Source: Novosphingobium sp. SG707 (GTDB lineage: Bacteria; Pseudomonadota; Alphaproteobacteria; Sphingomonadales; Sphingomonadaceae). Taken from it: 64,000 bases of DNA. Below are positions 42,461 through 51,399 of this stretch, piece after piece. Within the stretch, counting starts at the first letter, position 1, and the number at the start of each line of letters is the position of its first letter. The stretch is taken from assembly GCF_012275515.1 (NCBI RefSeq), contig NZ_JAAZQL010000004.1:1-64000 (forward strand), given 5' to 3'. The translations under genes were made by a program, and so were the position numbers. Below the pieces are notes generated by a model. The model was not told the DNA's origin and did no database searches. It was given only the letters and a program-made list of their open reading frames with translations.

Positions 42461-43392
42461 CATGCCCGCCGCAACAGAGCGGGCAGCCCGTGCAGCCCCC
42501 CCGCCACGATCATGCCGATCGCCAGCCCGACCAGCCCGGCGATCCCCGCGCCCGCGATCCAGCCCAGCGCTCCGCCCGCGGCCATTTCGACTACATGGGC
42601 CGCGCCATGCTGCCAATGGGCGGGCGCGGCAAGGCCCAGTTGCTCGGCGCCATGCAACAGGATGCCGCCGCCCACCCACAGCATCGCGGCCGTGCCCACA
42701 TTGGCCAGCAGGGTGAGCAAGGGCGGCGTGCCCTGCACCAGCGCCCGCCCGATGGTCAGCCGCAGCCCCGTTCCGCCCCGCGCCAGATGCAGGCCGATAT
42801 CATCCGCCTTCACAATCAGCGCGACCACGCCGTAAACCAGCACCGTAATGCCCACGCCCACAATGCCCAGAATGACCGCCCGCTCGACCAAGGGCTTGTC
42901 GGCCACCTCGGCCAGAGCGATGGCCATGATTTCGGCCGACAGGATCAGATCGGTGCGCACCGCGCCCTTGACGCGCGCGGCCTCAAAGGCCTTGCCATCG
43001 GCCACCGGCCCGTCGGGCGTTTCGCCATGTCCCTCGCCGCCCAGCTTCTCCAGCAGCTTTTCCGCGCCCTCATAGCTCAGAAACAGCCCGCCCAGCATCA
43101 GCAGCGGCGTGATCGCCCATGGCAGCAGCGCCGAGAGCGCCAACGCCACCGGCAGCAGGATCACCAGCTTGTTGAACAGGCTGCCCCGCGCGATACGAGC
43201 GATGACGGGCAATTCGCGGTCGGGGGTAAACGAGGCGACATAGGCAGGCGTCACCGCCGCATCGTCGATGACCACGCCTGCCGCCTTGCTGCCCGCCTGC
43301 GCCACGCCGGCGGCCATATCGTCCAGCGAGGCCGCCGCCGCCTTGGCAATCATCGCCACATCATCGAGCAGCGCGATCAAACCCACCGACAT
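42460..43392 (-). CDS. DUF808 (YedI-type) inner-membrane protein
   Basis: A 310-residue multi-pass membrane protein. The N-terminus SVGLIALLDDVAMIAKAAA then ASLDDMAAG and the motif DDAAVTPAYV are characteristic of DUF808/YedI. Several helices follow, including LVILLPVALALSALLPWAI and LLMLGGLFLSYEGAEKL. Function unknown. Monocistronic on the minus strand, sharing the terminator region with PilZ. Confidence 0.9.
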   Translation of the reverse strand: MSVGLIALLDDVAMIAKAAAASLDDMAAGVAQAGSKAAGVVIDDAAVTPAYVASFTPDRELPVIARIARGSLFNKLVILLPVALALSALLPWAITPLLMLGGLFLSYEGAEKLLEKLGGEGHGETPDGPVADGKAFEAARVKGAVRTDLILSAEIMAIALAEVADKPLVERAVILGIVGVGITVLVYGVVALIVKADDIGLHLARGGTGLRLTIGRALVQGTPPLLTLLANVGTAAMLWVGGGILLHGAEQLGLAAPAHWQHGAAHVVEMAAGGALGWIAGAGIAGLVGLAIGMIVAGGLHGLPALLRRA

Positions 43393-43438
43393 GTCTTAAC
43401 AGCCCCCTGCGACAGGCGGCCCGACCATGCCGCCAGAA

Positions 43439-44767
43439 TCAGAAAAATCCGGTCAGATTGAACGACACATAGCGCGTATCGCCGCGCCGTCCATTGGGCG
43501 CGTTTTCCATAAACGACCCGCGCGCCAGATAGACGCCATCAAATTCAAAACGAAGTCTTTTCGGCCTGATCCAATAGCGCAGCCGCGTATCGAACTGATG
43601 TCCGGCGAAACTGCCACTGCGCCCGGTGGCATCGCGCACATTGGTGGTCGAGAAACTGTCATGGCTATCAGCCAGCCACATGCCGCGCCAGCCGATAAAC
43701 GCATCCACGCGGGCGCTGGGCGCGACCTCGATCCGCAGGCCGGGCGAGAGGATATTGGCGCGCCCGATGGCATTGTACAGGCCGCTGGGTGCCAGATCGC
43801 CGCGGCGGAAACCGAACAAAGTGTCGAAACGGCCATAGGTGCCCGAAGTGCCGTCGCCGCTGGCCCGGTCGAATTCGGCCAGCACATGCGGCTTCCACTT
43901 GCCCGCCCAGCTATAGCCCAGATGGGCGCGCACGAAGGTCGCGCTGGCGGTCAGCATGGCGGCGTTGGCGGCGGTGCTGGCGCTGACATGGCCCCATTGA
44001 TAGATGCCCTCGACCCCGCCATCGACATGGCCGGGGCGCGGGTCCGCGCTGGCGCGCAGGCCCAGATTATTGAGCGAACGGTCGCGCGTGGGGTGGCCGG
44101 GCGCGTCGCGCTCGCCAAAATGGATGAAGCTGATTTCGGACAGGAACGGGCTGCCCTTGGCCTGATGCGCCAGCAATCCGCCCGTCAGCGCGATGTTCAC
44201 ATTCTCCGAATCCAGCGCAAAACGGTTGTCGCGCAAGGAAACGCCATCATCGGGCAGACGCAGATGCGGCATCAGATAGATCAGCGTGGACGTATAGCCG
44301 CGCGGCATCGCCGTGGTCACAATCGCGCCGGTATAGGAATTGGTGGAATTGCGATAATCGTCCGAGGCGATCAGGCGGCCCGAACCGATGCGCGCCATCA
44401 TGCGCCCGGCCTGAATGGTGGTCTTGGTGCCCTTGCCGAAGGTGGAGCCCAGATTGGCCATGATATAGGCCTGCGCAGGCTCCATCACATTGACATCATT
44501 GGTGGAGAGCGGCGTGCCCGGATTGGCGTTCCATTCGCGGCTGTCATAGATTTCGCCGACAAGCTGGATCGGCCCGTGTTTCCATTCGGCGCGCAAGGTG
44601 GTGCGCAGGCCCGGCAACTGGTCGCTGGCATTCACACCTGCGCGCGCCTGGCCCTCGATGGTTTCGTAACGCGCACGAATGCTGCCCGAAATTTGCACGC
44701 CGTCATCGGCCCGCGCATCCGCAGACCAGCCCAACAGGCCCAATACGGCAAGAACCCTGAATTTCAT
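43439..44767 (-). CDS. Alginate-export-type outer-membrane porin
   Basis: A 442-residue outer-membrane beta-barrel protein with a signal peptide (FRVLAVLGLLGWSADARA). The C-terminal half contains the alginate-export-domain pattern, e.g. AEFDRASGDGTSGTYGRFDT and LFGFRRGDLAPSGLYNAIGR, with alternating hydrophobic strands throughout. Such barrels export or take up acidic polysaccharide or aromatic/other small anions; no alginate gene is nearby, so substrate is unknown. ATG 44767 is used, as the codon before it is a GTG. Confidence 0.82.
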   Translation of the reverse strand: MKFRVLAVLGLLGWSADARADDGVQISGSIRARYETIEGQARAGVNASDQLPGLRTTLRAEWKHGPIQLVGEIYDSREWNANPGTPLSTNDVNVMEPAQAYIMANLGSTFGKGTKTTIQAGRMMARIGSGRLIASDDYRNSTNSYTGAIVTTAMPRGYTSTLIYLMPHLRLPDDGVSLRDNRFALDSENVNIALTGGLLAHQAKGSPFLSEISFIHFGERDAPGHPTRDRSLNNLGLRASADPRPGHVDGGVEGIYQWGHVSASTAANAAMLTASATFVRAHLGYSWAGKWKPHVLAEFDRASGDGTSGTYGRFDTLFGFRRGDLAPSGLYNAIGRANILSPGLRIEVAPSARVDAFIGWRGMWLADSHDSFSTTNVRDATGRSGSFAGHQFDTRLRYWIRPKRLRFEFDGVYLARGSFMENAPNGRRGDTRYVSFNLTGFF

Positions 44768-44876
44768 CACCCGACATTCCCCCCAATGGGCGCGCTCTCT
44801 AGGGGGGCAATGCTACAATCCAAAGCCCTAAAATGCCGGAGGATGACCCCTGCGTAGTTTTATCGGGAGGCTCGTT

Positions 44877-45530
44877 TCAGAATTCGACATCCAGATCTTC
44901 GAACTCCTCGGCCTCGGCCAGCGCGGCCTCGCGCCACTTTATCATCGGCGCCCATGCCGCGATGGTCTGGCAATAGGCGGCGCTGGGCGCGCTCAGGCCC
45001 ACCGCATAGGAGAGGAAGCGCGTGGTGACGGGGGCATACATCGCATCGGCAATCGTGGGCGCGGCGCCGAAGAGGAACGGACCGCCATATTTGCTCAGAC
45101 ACTCCTGCCAGATCACCTCGATCCGCTCAATATCGGGGCGGGCGCCGGAAAAGACCGGGAATTTCTCGTGCCGCACCTTCAGGTTCATCGGCAGGGCCGA
45201 GCGCAGATTGGTAAAGCCGGAATGGATCTCGCCGCTGATCGAGCGGCAATGGGCGCGCGCGATCCGGTCGGCGGGCAGCATCTGGGCCTGCGGGTAAAGC
45301 TCGTTGAGATATTCGGCAATCGCCAGCGTATCCCAAACGCTCGCCCCTTCATGCGTCAGGCGCGGCACCAGCACCGATGGGCTGAGCAGCAGCAGTTCGG
45401 CGCGGTCGGCCGCGTCATTTTCCACCCGCTGTTCATCGACCTCGAGCCCGGCCAATTGCGTCAGCAGCCAGCCGCGCAGCGACCATGCCGAATAGGTCTT
45501 GCTGGAAATGGTGAGCGTTGCCTTGGCCAT
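44877..45530 (-). CDS. Glutathione S-transferase family protein
   Basis: A 217-residue cytoplasmic GST. The N-terminal thioredoxin-like domain begins TISSKTYSAWSLRGWLL (the Ser/Tyr region that activates glutathione), with the cis-Pro strand VLVPRLTHEG and SVWDTLAIAEYL; the C-terminal helical domain includes GEIHSGFTNLRSALPMN and PTIADAMYAPV. It likely detoxifies electrophiles or peroxides. ATG 45530 is supported by an upstream GAGGAAG. Divergent from phaZ. Confidence 0.9.
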   Translation of the reverse strand: MAKATLTISSKTYSAWSLRGWLLTQLAGLEVDEQRVENDAADRAELLLLSPSVLVPRLTHEGASVWDTLAIAEYLNELYPQAQMLPADRIARAHCRSISGEIHSGFTNLRSALPMNLKVRHEKFPVFSGARPDIERIEVIWQECLSKYGGPFLFGAAPTIADAMYAPVTTRFLSYAVGLSAPSAAYCQTIAAWAPMIKWREAALAEAEEFEDLDVEF

Positions 45531-45675
45531 GACTCGCTTCCTCTCTAGGCTGTTCTCGCTTTTGCAGCATAAACTCTTGCCAAGCGCAATGACGCAGCGC
45601 AGCATCACCCTATTATTTCATCCCGGCACTCATGCGAATCATGCACCGGGCGGAAAGATTGGCGGAACCGAACCC

Positions 45676-46896
45676 ATGCTTTATCAGGCCTATCAGACCT
45701 ATTGCGACATGATGGAGCCATCGCGGCGGATGGCGGCGCTGGCGCTGGAGGCGCGCGACCGCCTGTGGCCATGGGCCGATGTATGGGGCTGGCCGCGCCG
45801 GATCCATGCGCTTTGCACGACTCACAAGCTCTCGGCCATCACCCACAGCCGCCCCGCCTTTGGGATTGAGGAGGTGCGGGTGGGCAATGCCCGCGTAGCC
45901 GTGCGTGAGGAAATCGCCATTGAGCGCCCCTTTGGCAATCTCATCCATTTCGCCAAGGACGAGGTGATGACGCCCCAGCCCAAGATGCTGGTGGTTGCCC
46001 CCCTGTCCGGCCATTACGCCACGCTGCTCTCCCATACGGTCGAGGTCCTGCTGCGCGATCACGATGTCTATCTGACCGACTGGAAGAATGCGCGCGATGT
46101 GCCGTTGGCCGAGGGGCGGTTCGGGCTGGAGGATTACACCGATTACCTGATCCATTTCCTGCGTGAACTGGGCCCGCGCAGCCATATGCTGGCGGTGTGC
46201 CAGCCCTGCGTGTCGGCGCTGGCCACGGTGGCGGTGATGAGCGCCGAACGCGATCCATGCACCCCGCGCAGCCTGACGCTGATGAGCGGGCCTCTGGATG
46301 TGCGCGAGGCGCCCACGGTGGTCAATGAACTGGCTAATGCCAATACGCTGGACTGGTTTGAGGCCAATCTGATCTCGCGCGTGCCTTCGCGGTATAAGGG
46401 CGCGGGGCGGCGGGTCTATCCCGGCTTCCTGCAATTGACCGCCTTTATGTCGATGAACCTTGGCCGCCATTTCGGACAATTCCGCAAGCTCTATCAGGCT
46501 CTTGTCGACGAGCGTGAGGCCGAGGCGAAGAAGATCGCCGATTTCTATGATGAATATATGGCGGTGCTGGACCTGTCGGCGGAATTCTATCTCGAAACCA
46601 TCGATCAGGTGTTTCAACAGGCGTCTCTGGCGCGGGGCGAAATGATGCACCGCGGCCGCCGCATTGATTGCGCGACAATCCGCCATACCGCCTTGTTGAC
46701 GGTCGAGGGCGAGCGCGACGACATTTGTGGCGTGGGCCAGACGGCCGCCGCGCATCAGATGTGCTCCTCGCTGCGCCCCCATCTGCGGCGGCATCATCTG
46801 CAGCCGGGCGTGGGCCATTACGGCGTGTTTGCCGGATCGAAATGGGAAAAGCAGGTCTATCCGCAGGTGCGCAATATGGTGCTGGCGATGAGTTGA
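45676..46896 (+). CDS. phaZ: Intracellular polyhydroxyalkanoate depolymerase
   Basis: A 406-residue depolymerase that mobilises storage PHA granules. The N-terminus LYQAYQTYCDMMEPSRRMA and the nucleophile site VCQPCVSALATVA (Cys175) match the intracellular PhaZ type that uses Cys instead of Ser; VEGERDDICG carries the acid and LQPGVGHYGVFAGSKW the His. No signal peptide. ATG 45676 begins the conserved family sequence. It contrasts with the secreted depolymerase-like esterase at 27847. Confidence 0.93.
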   Translation: MLYQAYQTYCDMMEPSRRMAALALEARDRLWPWADVWGWPRRIHALCTTHKLSAITHSRPAFGIEEVRVGNARVAVREEIAIERPFGNLIHFAKDEVMTPQPKMLVVAPLSGHYATLLSHTVEVLLRDHDVYLTDWKNARDVPLAEGRFGLEDYTDYLIHFLRELGPRSHMLAVCQPCVSALATVAVMSAERDPCTPRSLTLMSGPLDVREAPTVVNELANANTLDWFEANLISRVPSRYKGAGRRVYPGFLQLTAFMSMNLGRHFGQFRKLYQALVDEREAEAKKIADFYDEYMAVLDLSAEFYLETIDQVFQQASLARGEMMHRGRRIDCATIRHTALLTVEGERDDICGVGQTAAAHQMCSSLRPHLRRHHLQPGVGHYGVFAGSKWEKQVYPQVRNMVLAMS

Positions 46897-46960
46897 GCCT
46901 ATCCGCGCTGCGACTATAGGCGCGCTGTTGCCGGGGCGCACGATCGGGTAAGAGGCGCCC

Positions 46961-47698
46961 ATGCTGAAACTGGACAAGGATGGCGCCATCGCGCGCCTGC
47001 TGATCGACCGCCCCGAGCGCCACAATGCGATGAACCTTGCCATGTGGCAGGCGTTGCCGGTTTTGCTGGCGCAGGCAGTGGATGACGCGGATGTGCGCGC
47101 GATTGTGCTGACCTCGGCCACGCCGGGCCTGTTCTGCGCAGGCGCGGATATTGGCGAAATGCTGGCCGCGCGTGATGATCTGGCGCTGCGCGCCGCGACG
47201 CAGAGCGCGATCAATGCGGCGCAATCGGCGCTGGCGCAATGCCCCAAGCCTCTGGTGGCGATGGTGGATGGCGATGCGATCGGCGGGGGATGCGGGCTGA
47301 TCCTTGCTTGCCATATGCGGGTGGCAACGGCGCGCGCGCGTTTCGGCATTACGCCCGCGCGGCTGGGGCTGGCCTATCCGCTGCATGATACGGGGCTGCT
47401 GGTCGATCTCGTCGGGCCGGGTCAGGCGCGGCGACTGATGCTGACCGGCCAGTTGATCGGGGCGGAGGAAGCGCTGCGCATCGGATTGATCGAGGAGATC
47501 GCCGAAAGCGCGCATGACCCTCTGCGCGCCATCGCCGCCAATTCCGCCTTTACCCATAGCGCCACGTTGCACACCATCGCGCGGGTGATCGCCGGGCAAA
47601 GGCAGGAGGACGAAGCCTCGCTGGCCCTGTTCGCCTCCGCCTTCGACGGGGCGGATTTCGCCGCTCGCGCCGAGGGATTTTTCAAACGCAAGGGTTAA
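46961..47698 (+). CDS. Enoyl-CoA hydratase/isomerase family protein
   Basis: A 245-residue crotonase-fold enzyme. The two oxyanion-hole segments are present: ERHNAMNLAMW with CAGADIGEMLAARD, and DGDAIGGGCGLILACHM. Members act on acyl-CoA thioesters in fatty-acid or related catabolism; the exact reaction cannot be told. It starts 64 bases after phaZ on the same strand, which fits feeding of hydroxyacyl units into oxidation, and its stop overlaps the convergent NUP gene by four bases. Confidence 0.88.
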   Translation: MLKLDKDGAIARLLIDRPERHNAMNLAMWQALPVLLAQAVDDADVRAIVLTSATPGLFCAGADIGEMLAARDDLALRAATQSAINAAQSALAQCPKPLVAMVDGDAIGGGCGLILACHMRVATARARFGITPARLGLAYPLHDTGLLVDLVGPGQARRLMLTGQLIGAEEALRIGLIEEIAESAHDPLRAIAANSAFTHSATLHTIARVIAGQRQEDEASLALFASAFDGADFAARAEGFFKRKG

Positions 47699-48831
47699 GG
47701 GGCCGAGGGCGCGGATTTTTCATAGCGCGGCCAATGCGTGGTGATTTCCCCCACCACCTTTGACCCGGCGGCATAGAGTGCCTCCAGCGCGGCGGTCATG
47801 CCCGAATAGCCCGCATTCTCGCGCGCCATGTTTTCGGCCGCGCCCATGCCCGGCGGGGGCATGGTAAAATTCGACCCCGCGCGCAGCACCATCACCCGAT
47901 TGCGATCCGCCCTGCCCACCTTGGTCAGATATTCGAGGCTCTGGATAATCCCCGTCTCCTCCATCGCCGAGGTGACGAAAGTGCCCTTGCCATTCGTCCA
48001 GTATTTGACCCAGTCGCGGCCCCATTGGGTCATCTTCTCGCCATGCCAATAGGTCATCGCGGCCAGTTGATCGCCCATCATCACGTGGGGCGGCTTCTGG
48101 GCTTCGGGGAAATCCTTGTAGAGTTCGCGCTGCGCCGCAATCGAGGCATCGTCGGGCAGTTTCAGATCCTTGGTCAGCCCATAGGCCCATTGGGCAAGCC
48201 CGGCGTTGAGCGCGAACATCTCGCCATTGGCCGCCACAGGCGCAGGCCCGGCCAGCGGGTCGCCCTCCACCCTGGTCGAGCCGTGGATCGGGAAATAGCC
48301 ATATTTCCAGCCCTTGGGGATTTCGCGCGCGTCAATCTCATGCGCCATATCGCCATCGACCAGATAGCGCGCCCATGCCGCGCTGCCCGCCGATCCCGCC
48401 GCCGGATCGATACCGGCAATGCCCGCCACCAGCCAATAAGCGTGGGACAGATCGAGCCGCTGATCCAGCCCCAGCGCCAGCGCGGCGGTGGCCGATTTGA
48501 TATTGCCCATGCCGGTCACAATGCCCAGAACCTGCGTGTCCGGATTGTAATAGAGGTCGTGATAGCCCTGTGGAAAAGGGATTCGCTCGGTCAACTTCGC
48601 CCGTTCTTTCCAGAGCTGGAACTCGCCAGGCCGGTCGCCCTCGTCTTTGCCGATTTCAAACAGCGTGACCACCACCACCCGCACCGGCAGATGCGCGGCG
48701 CAAGGCGCGGCGGGCGCGCATTTGGCGATTTGCCCCAAGGCGGCGCGCGGAGACACGGGAGCCGCCGCCACCGGCCCCGCCAGAGCAACCGTCAGCGCCA
48801 GAAACAAAGCCTTGTAACGGGCCATTACCAT
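47695..48831 (-). CDS. NUP-family purine nucleoside protein
   Basis: A 378-residue protein of the purine nucleoside permease (NUP) family: VRVVVVTLFEIGKDEGDRPG, LGIVTGMGNIKSA, YWLVAGIAGIDP and VMVLRAGSNFTMPPPG. The name comes from a Candida transporter, but the fold resembles nucleoside phosphorylases, and apart from a signal peptide (ALFLALTVALAGPVAAA) no membrane helix is seen. I expect a periplasmic nucleoside-binding or -cleaving protein. Third gene of a minus-strand set after adenosine deaminase and a TBDR. Confidence 0.82.
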   Translation of the reverse strand: MVMARYKALFLALTVALAGPVAAAPVSPRAALGQIAKCAPAAPCAAHLPVRVVVVTLFEIGKDEGDRPGEFQLWKERAKLTERIPFPQGYHDLYYNPDTQVLGIVTGMGNIKSATAALALGLDQRLDLSHAYWLVAGIAGIDPAAGSAGSAAWARYLVDGDMAHEIDAREIPKGWKYGYFPIHGSTRVEGDPLAGPAPVAANGEMFALNAGLAQWAYGLTKDLKLPDDASIAAQRELYKDFPEAQKPPHVMMGDQLAAMTYWHGEKMTQWGRDWVKYWTNGKGTFVTSAMEETGIIQSLEYLTKVGRADRNRVMVLRAGSNFTMPPPGMGAAENMARENAGYSGMTAALEALYAAGSKVVGEITTHWPRYEKSAPSAP

Positions 48832-48892
48832 AAATCACTTCCCCAAACGAACGGGGCGCGCAGGCCAAAGGTCCGAGCGCCCCGCCCCATCA

Positions 48893-51292
48893 TCAGAACT
48901 TGTAAACCACCGAACCCTGCACGCTGCGCGGCTTTTCCGGCAGGACGATGGTCGAGCCGAACAATTCGGTGAAATTGGCGCGGAAATAAGTCGCATCGGT
49001 GGCGTTCTTCACCACCACACGGAACAGCCACGGCCCGGTCTTATAACTGGCCGAGAGATCGACCAACGTATAGGCGGGCAGGCGCACCGCCTGCGACTGG
49101 CCCGAAAACACCGAATCGAAGGCCGAAGCGCTGACGGCAAAGGCGAGGCCATTGTCGAAAGCATAGGTGGCCGTGGCCGAATAGGTGTTAGTCGGAATGC
49201 CCGCCCGGCGCGACTTGTCCATCGTATTGGTGGAGATCAACCCGCCCGGCTGACCGCCAAGGATCAGCGAGGGGTCAACGCCCTTCAAGTCCTCGATGCC
49301 AAGGAAGCTGAACGTGCTGCCCGCATTCAGGAAGGACAGGTTGTACACCTTGGTCTTGGTGTAATTGCCCGAAATCAGCAGGTGCTTGTCCACCGACCAG
49401 CGCACTTCGGCCTCGATGCCGCGCGTTTCGACCGACTGGTTGACGGTCGAGGACTGGATCGAGAAATCGGTGCGCTTCTGGTTATAGGTGTCGATCGCGG
49501 CATAGAGGCGCCCGCCCAGCCACGAACCCTTGATCCCGGCCTCCCACATGCGCGATGCGGTGGTCCATGCATTGCCCAGCACGTTGGAGGTGTAGATTTC
49601 CGCACCCTGCCCGGCGATCACCGTCGATTGGCGCGACACCGTGCCATAGGGCACCAGGCCGAAGGGCAGCTTGTAATTGGCGCTCGCGGTCCAGCTCCAG
49701 ATGCCGTTGGTGGCCGAGGCCGAAGGCGTCACGCCCGCCGACACGCGCAGCTTGCTCAGGTCATTGCTGGTGCGCACGTTGATACTGTCATAGCGGCCGC
49801 CCAGCGTGATATCGAGGCCGAACTTGAAATCCAGATCGGCAAGCGCCGCGAAGGCCGCATCGGTGTAATAGCCGCGCACATAGTTTGAATATTCGCAATC
49901 GCACTGGGTCGACAGGCGGCGGGCAGAAAGCGCGGTATAGCCCTGAGTCAGATCGACGCGGTGGAAATATTCGAACGTAAAATCATCGCCATGCAGGAAA
50001 TCGGTATAGCGCACCGAGGGGCTGAGCTGGAGCTGGAACTTGCCCGCGCTGTTCTCGACCGTCTTGGTGGCGACGATCTTGTCCTCGATCACATAGGAAT
50101 TGTGGAATTGCGAGAAACCATAGGCGTTCTCGTTGATGTTGTCATAGCCGTCATAGAAAAGCTGGTTCTTGATTTCCAGCGTGTCGGACGGGTTCCAGAT
50201 GAGATCCGCATAAAGCGTGATCGCCTTGTTCCACAGCTTGTCATTCGGCCCGGTCAGCACATTCTTACGGCTGAGCGTGGCGGTGCCGACATTGTTGAGC
50301 GCCAGCCAGGGATAAGCGGCAAAGCTGGCATTGGTAACGCTGGTCGGATTGGGGAAGAAGGGGTTGAAATTGCCAACGCTGGTAAATTCGCTGGCCTGGA
50401 TCAGGCCGTCGCCATTGGTGTCGAGCGGTTTGGCCGTACCGGTGATATAGGTGCCGTTATTGACCAACGCCTGCGTCAGACGGTTCCAGCCGCCGTTCTG
50501 CTGGCCCTTGTAATTGTGATACATGCCGCCAAATTCGAGGCGCAGCGTGGGCGTCAGGTCCATTTCAAAACTGGCCTGAAGGATCGTCTGCTTGGTCCCC
50601 ATATTCCGGTAATAGGAGCCGCTGTCCTCGACCTCGCCATAGAGGCTGTAGCCGAATTCCTTGGAACCCACATGGCCCGGCCCGCGGATGGAGGCGGAGA
50701 GCACATTCTTGCTCCAGCTACCGCCGGTGTAGTTCACCTCGCCCTCGGCATGGTCAAGGAACTTGCCCTTGCCCGCACGCGCCGACTTGGGCACGAAATT
50801 CATATAGCCGCCGGTCTTGGACGGGCCATAGATCGGCGAGGAAGGCCCGCGCACGATGTCGATCCGGTCCGATGCGCCCAGCGGGGTGGGATAATTGCCC
50901 GGATTGTCGAGACGGCGCATCCCCCGGAAATAGATTTCGCCCGGCGTGCCGCGAATATCAAGCGCCCCGCCCACGCCAAAGAACGAGTTGGTGAACACGC
51001 CCGGCGATTGCGCGACAAGGTCATAGATCTCGGTCGCGCCGAACCGCTCCATCTGCTCCTTGGAAATGGTCGAGGCCGAGCGCGGCGTTTCCACCAGATT
51101 CTTGTTGAAGCCGAAAATCGTGCCGACATCCTTCAGGGGCAGCGCGCCCAGCGAGCCCTGCACGACGATTTCCTTCTTTTCCTCGGCCGGTTCGTCGGCG
51201 GCATAGGCGGTGGTCGACAGCACCGACCCGGCCAGCAGAACGGCCGCCAATGTCACGCGACGCAGCCGTAATTTCTCGTTGGATTCCATCAT
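48893..51292 (-). CDS. TonB-dependent receptor 3, probably for purine nucleosides
   Basis: A 799-residue outer-membrane receptor. Signal peptide ending TTAYAADEP, then plug (VQGSLGALPLKDVGTIF, SISK-type EQMERFGATEIYDLV, RIDIVRGPSSPIYGPSKTGG) and barrel to a C-terminal VVYKF. It has the siderophore-receptor-like plug start (ETPRSASTISKEQ), yet sits between a secreted adenosine deaminase and a NUP-family gene on the same strand, so nucleosides are the likeliest cargo by context. ATG 51292 has GGGGG five bases upstream; ATG 51304 is also in frame. Confidence 0.88.
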   Translation of the reverse strand: MMESNEKLRLRRVTLAAVLLAGSVLSTTAYAADEPAEEKKEIVVQGSLGALPLKDVGTIFGFNKNLVETPRSASTISKEQMERFGATEIYDLVAQSPGVFTNSFFGVGGALDIRGTPGEIYFRGMRRLDNPGNYPTPLGASDRIDIVRGPSSPIYGPSKTGGYMNFVPKSARAGKGKFLDHAEGEVNYTGGSWSKNVLSASIRGPGHVGSKEFGYSLYGEVEDSGSYYRNMGTKQTILQASFEMDLTPTLRLEFGGMYHNYKGQQNGGWNRLTQALVNNGTYITGTAKPLDTNGDGLIQASEFTSVGNFNPFFPNPTSVTNASFAAYPWLALNNVGTATLSRKNVLTGPNDKLWNKAITLYADLIWNPSDTLEIKNQLFYDGYDNINENAYGFSQFHNSYVIEDKIVATKTVENSAGKFQLQLSPSVRYTDFLHGDDFTFEYFHRVDLTQGYTALSARRLSTQCDCEYSNYVRGYYTDAAFAALADLDFKFGLDITLGGRYDSINVRTSNDLSKLRVSAGVTPSASATNGIWSWTASANYKLPFGLVPYGTVSRQSTVIAGQGAEIYTSNVLGNAWTTASRMWEAGIKGSWLGGRLYAAIDTYNQKRTDFSIQSSTVNQSVETRGIEAEVRWSVDKHLLISGNYTKTKVYNLSFLNAGSTFSFLGIEDLKGVDPSLILGGQPGGLISTNTMDKSRRAGIPTNTYSATATYAFDNGLAFAVSASAFDSVFSGQSQAVRLPAYTLVDLSASYKTGPWLFRVVVKNATDATYFRANFTELFGSTIVLPEKPRSVQGSVVYKF

Positions 51293-51399
51293 ACTTGCCC
51301 CCATGTGTGATGGCCGGCCGCGCCCTTGCGCCGCCTGCCCTGTGTTTGTTCCCTGTCCTCTTCCCGATGCCTGTCCGGCTTATCTTGTGATGATCCGCA

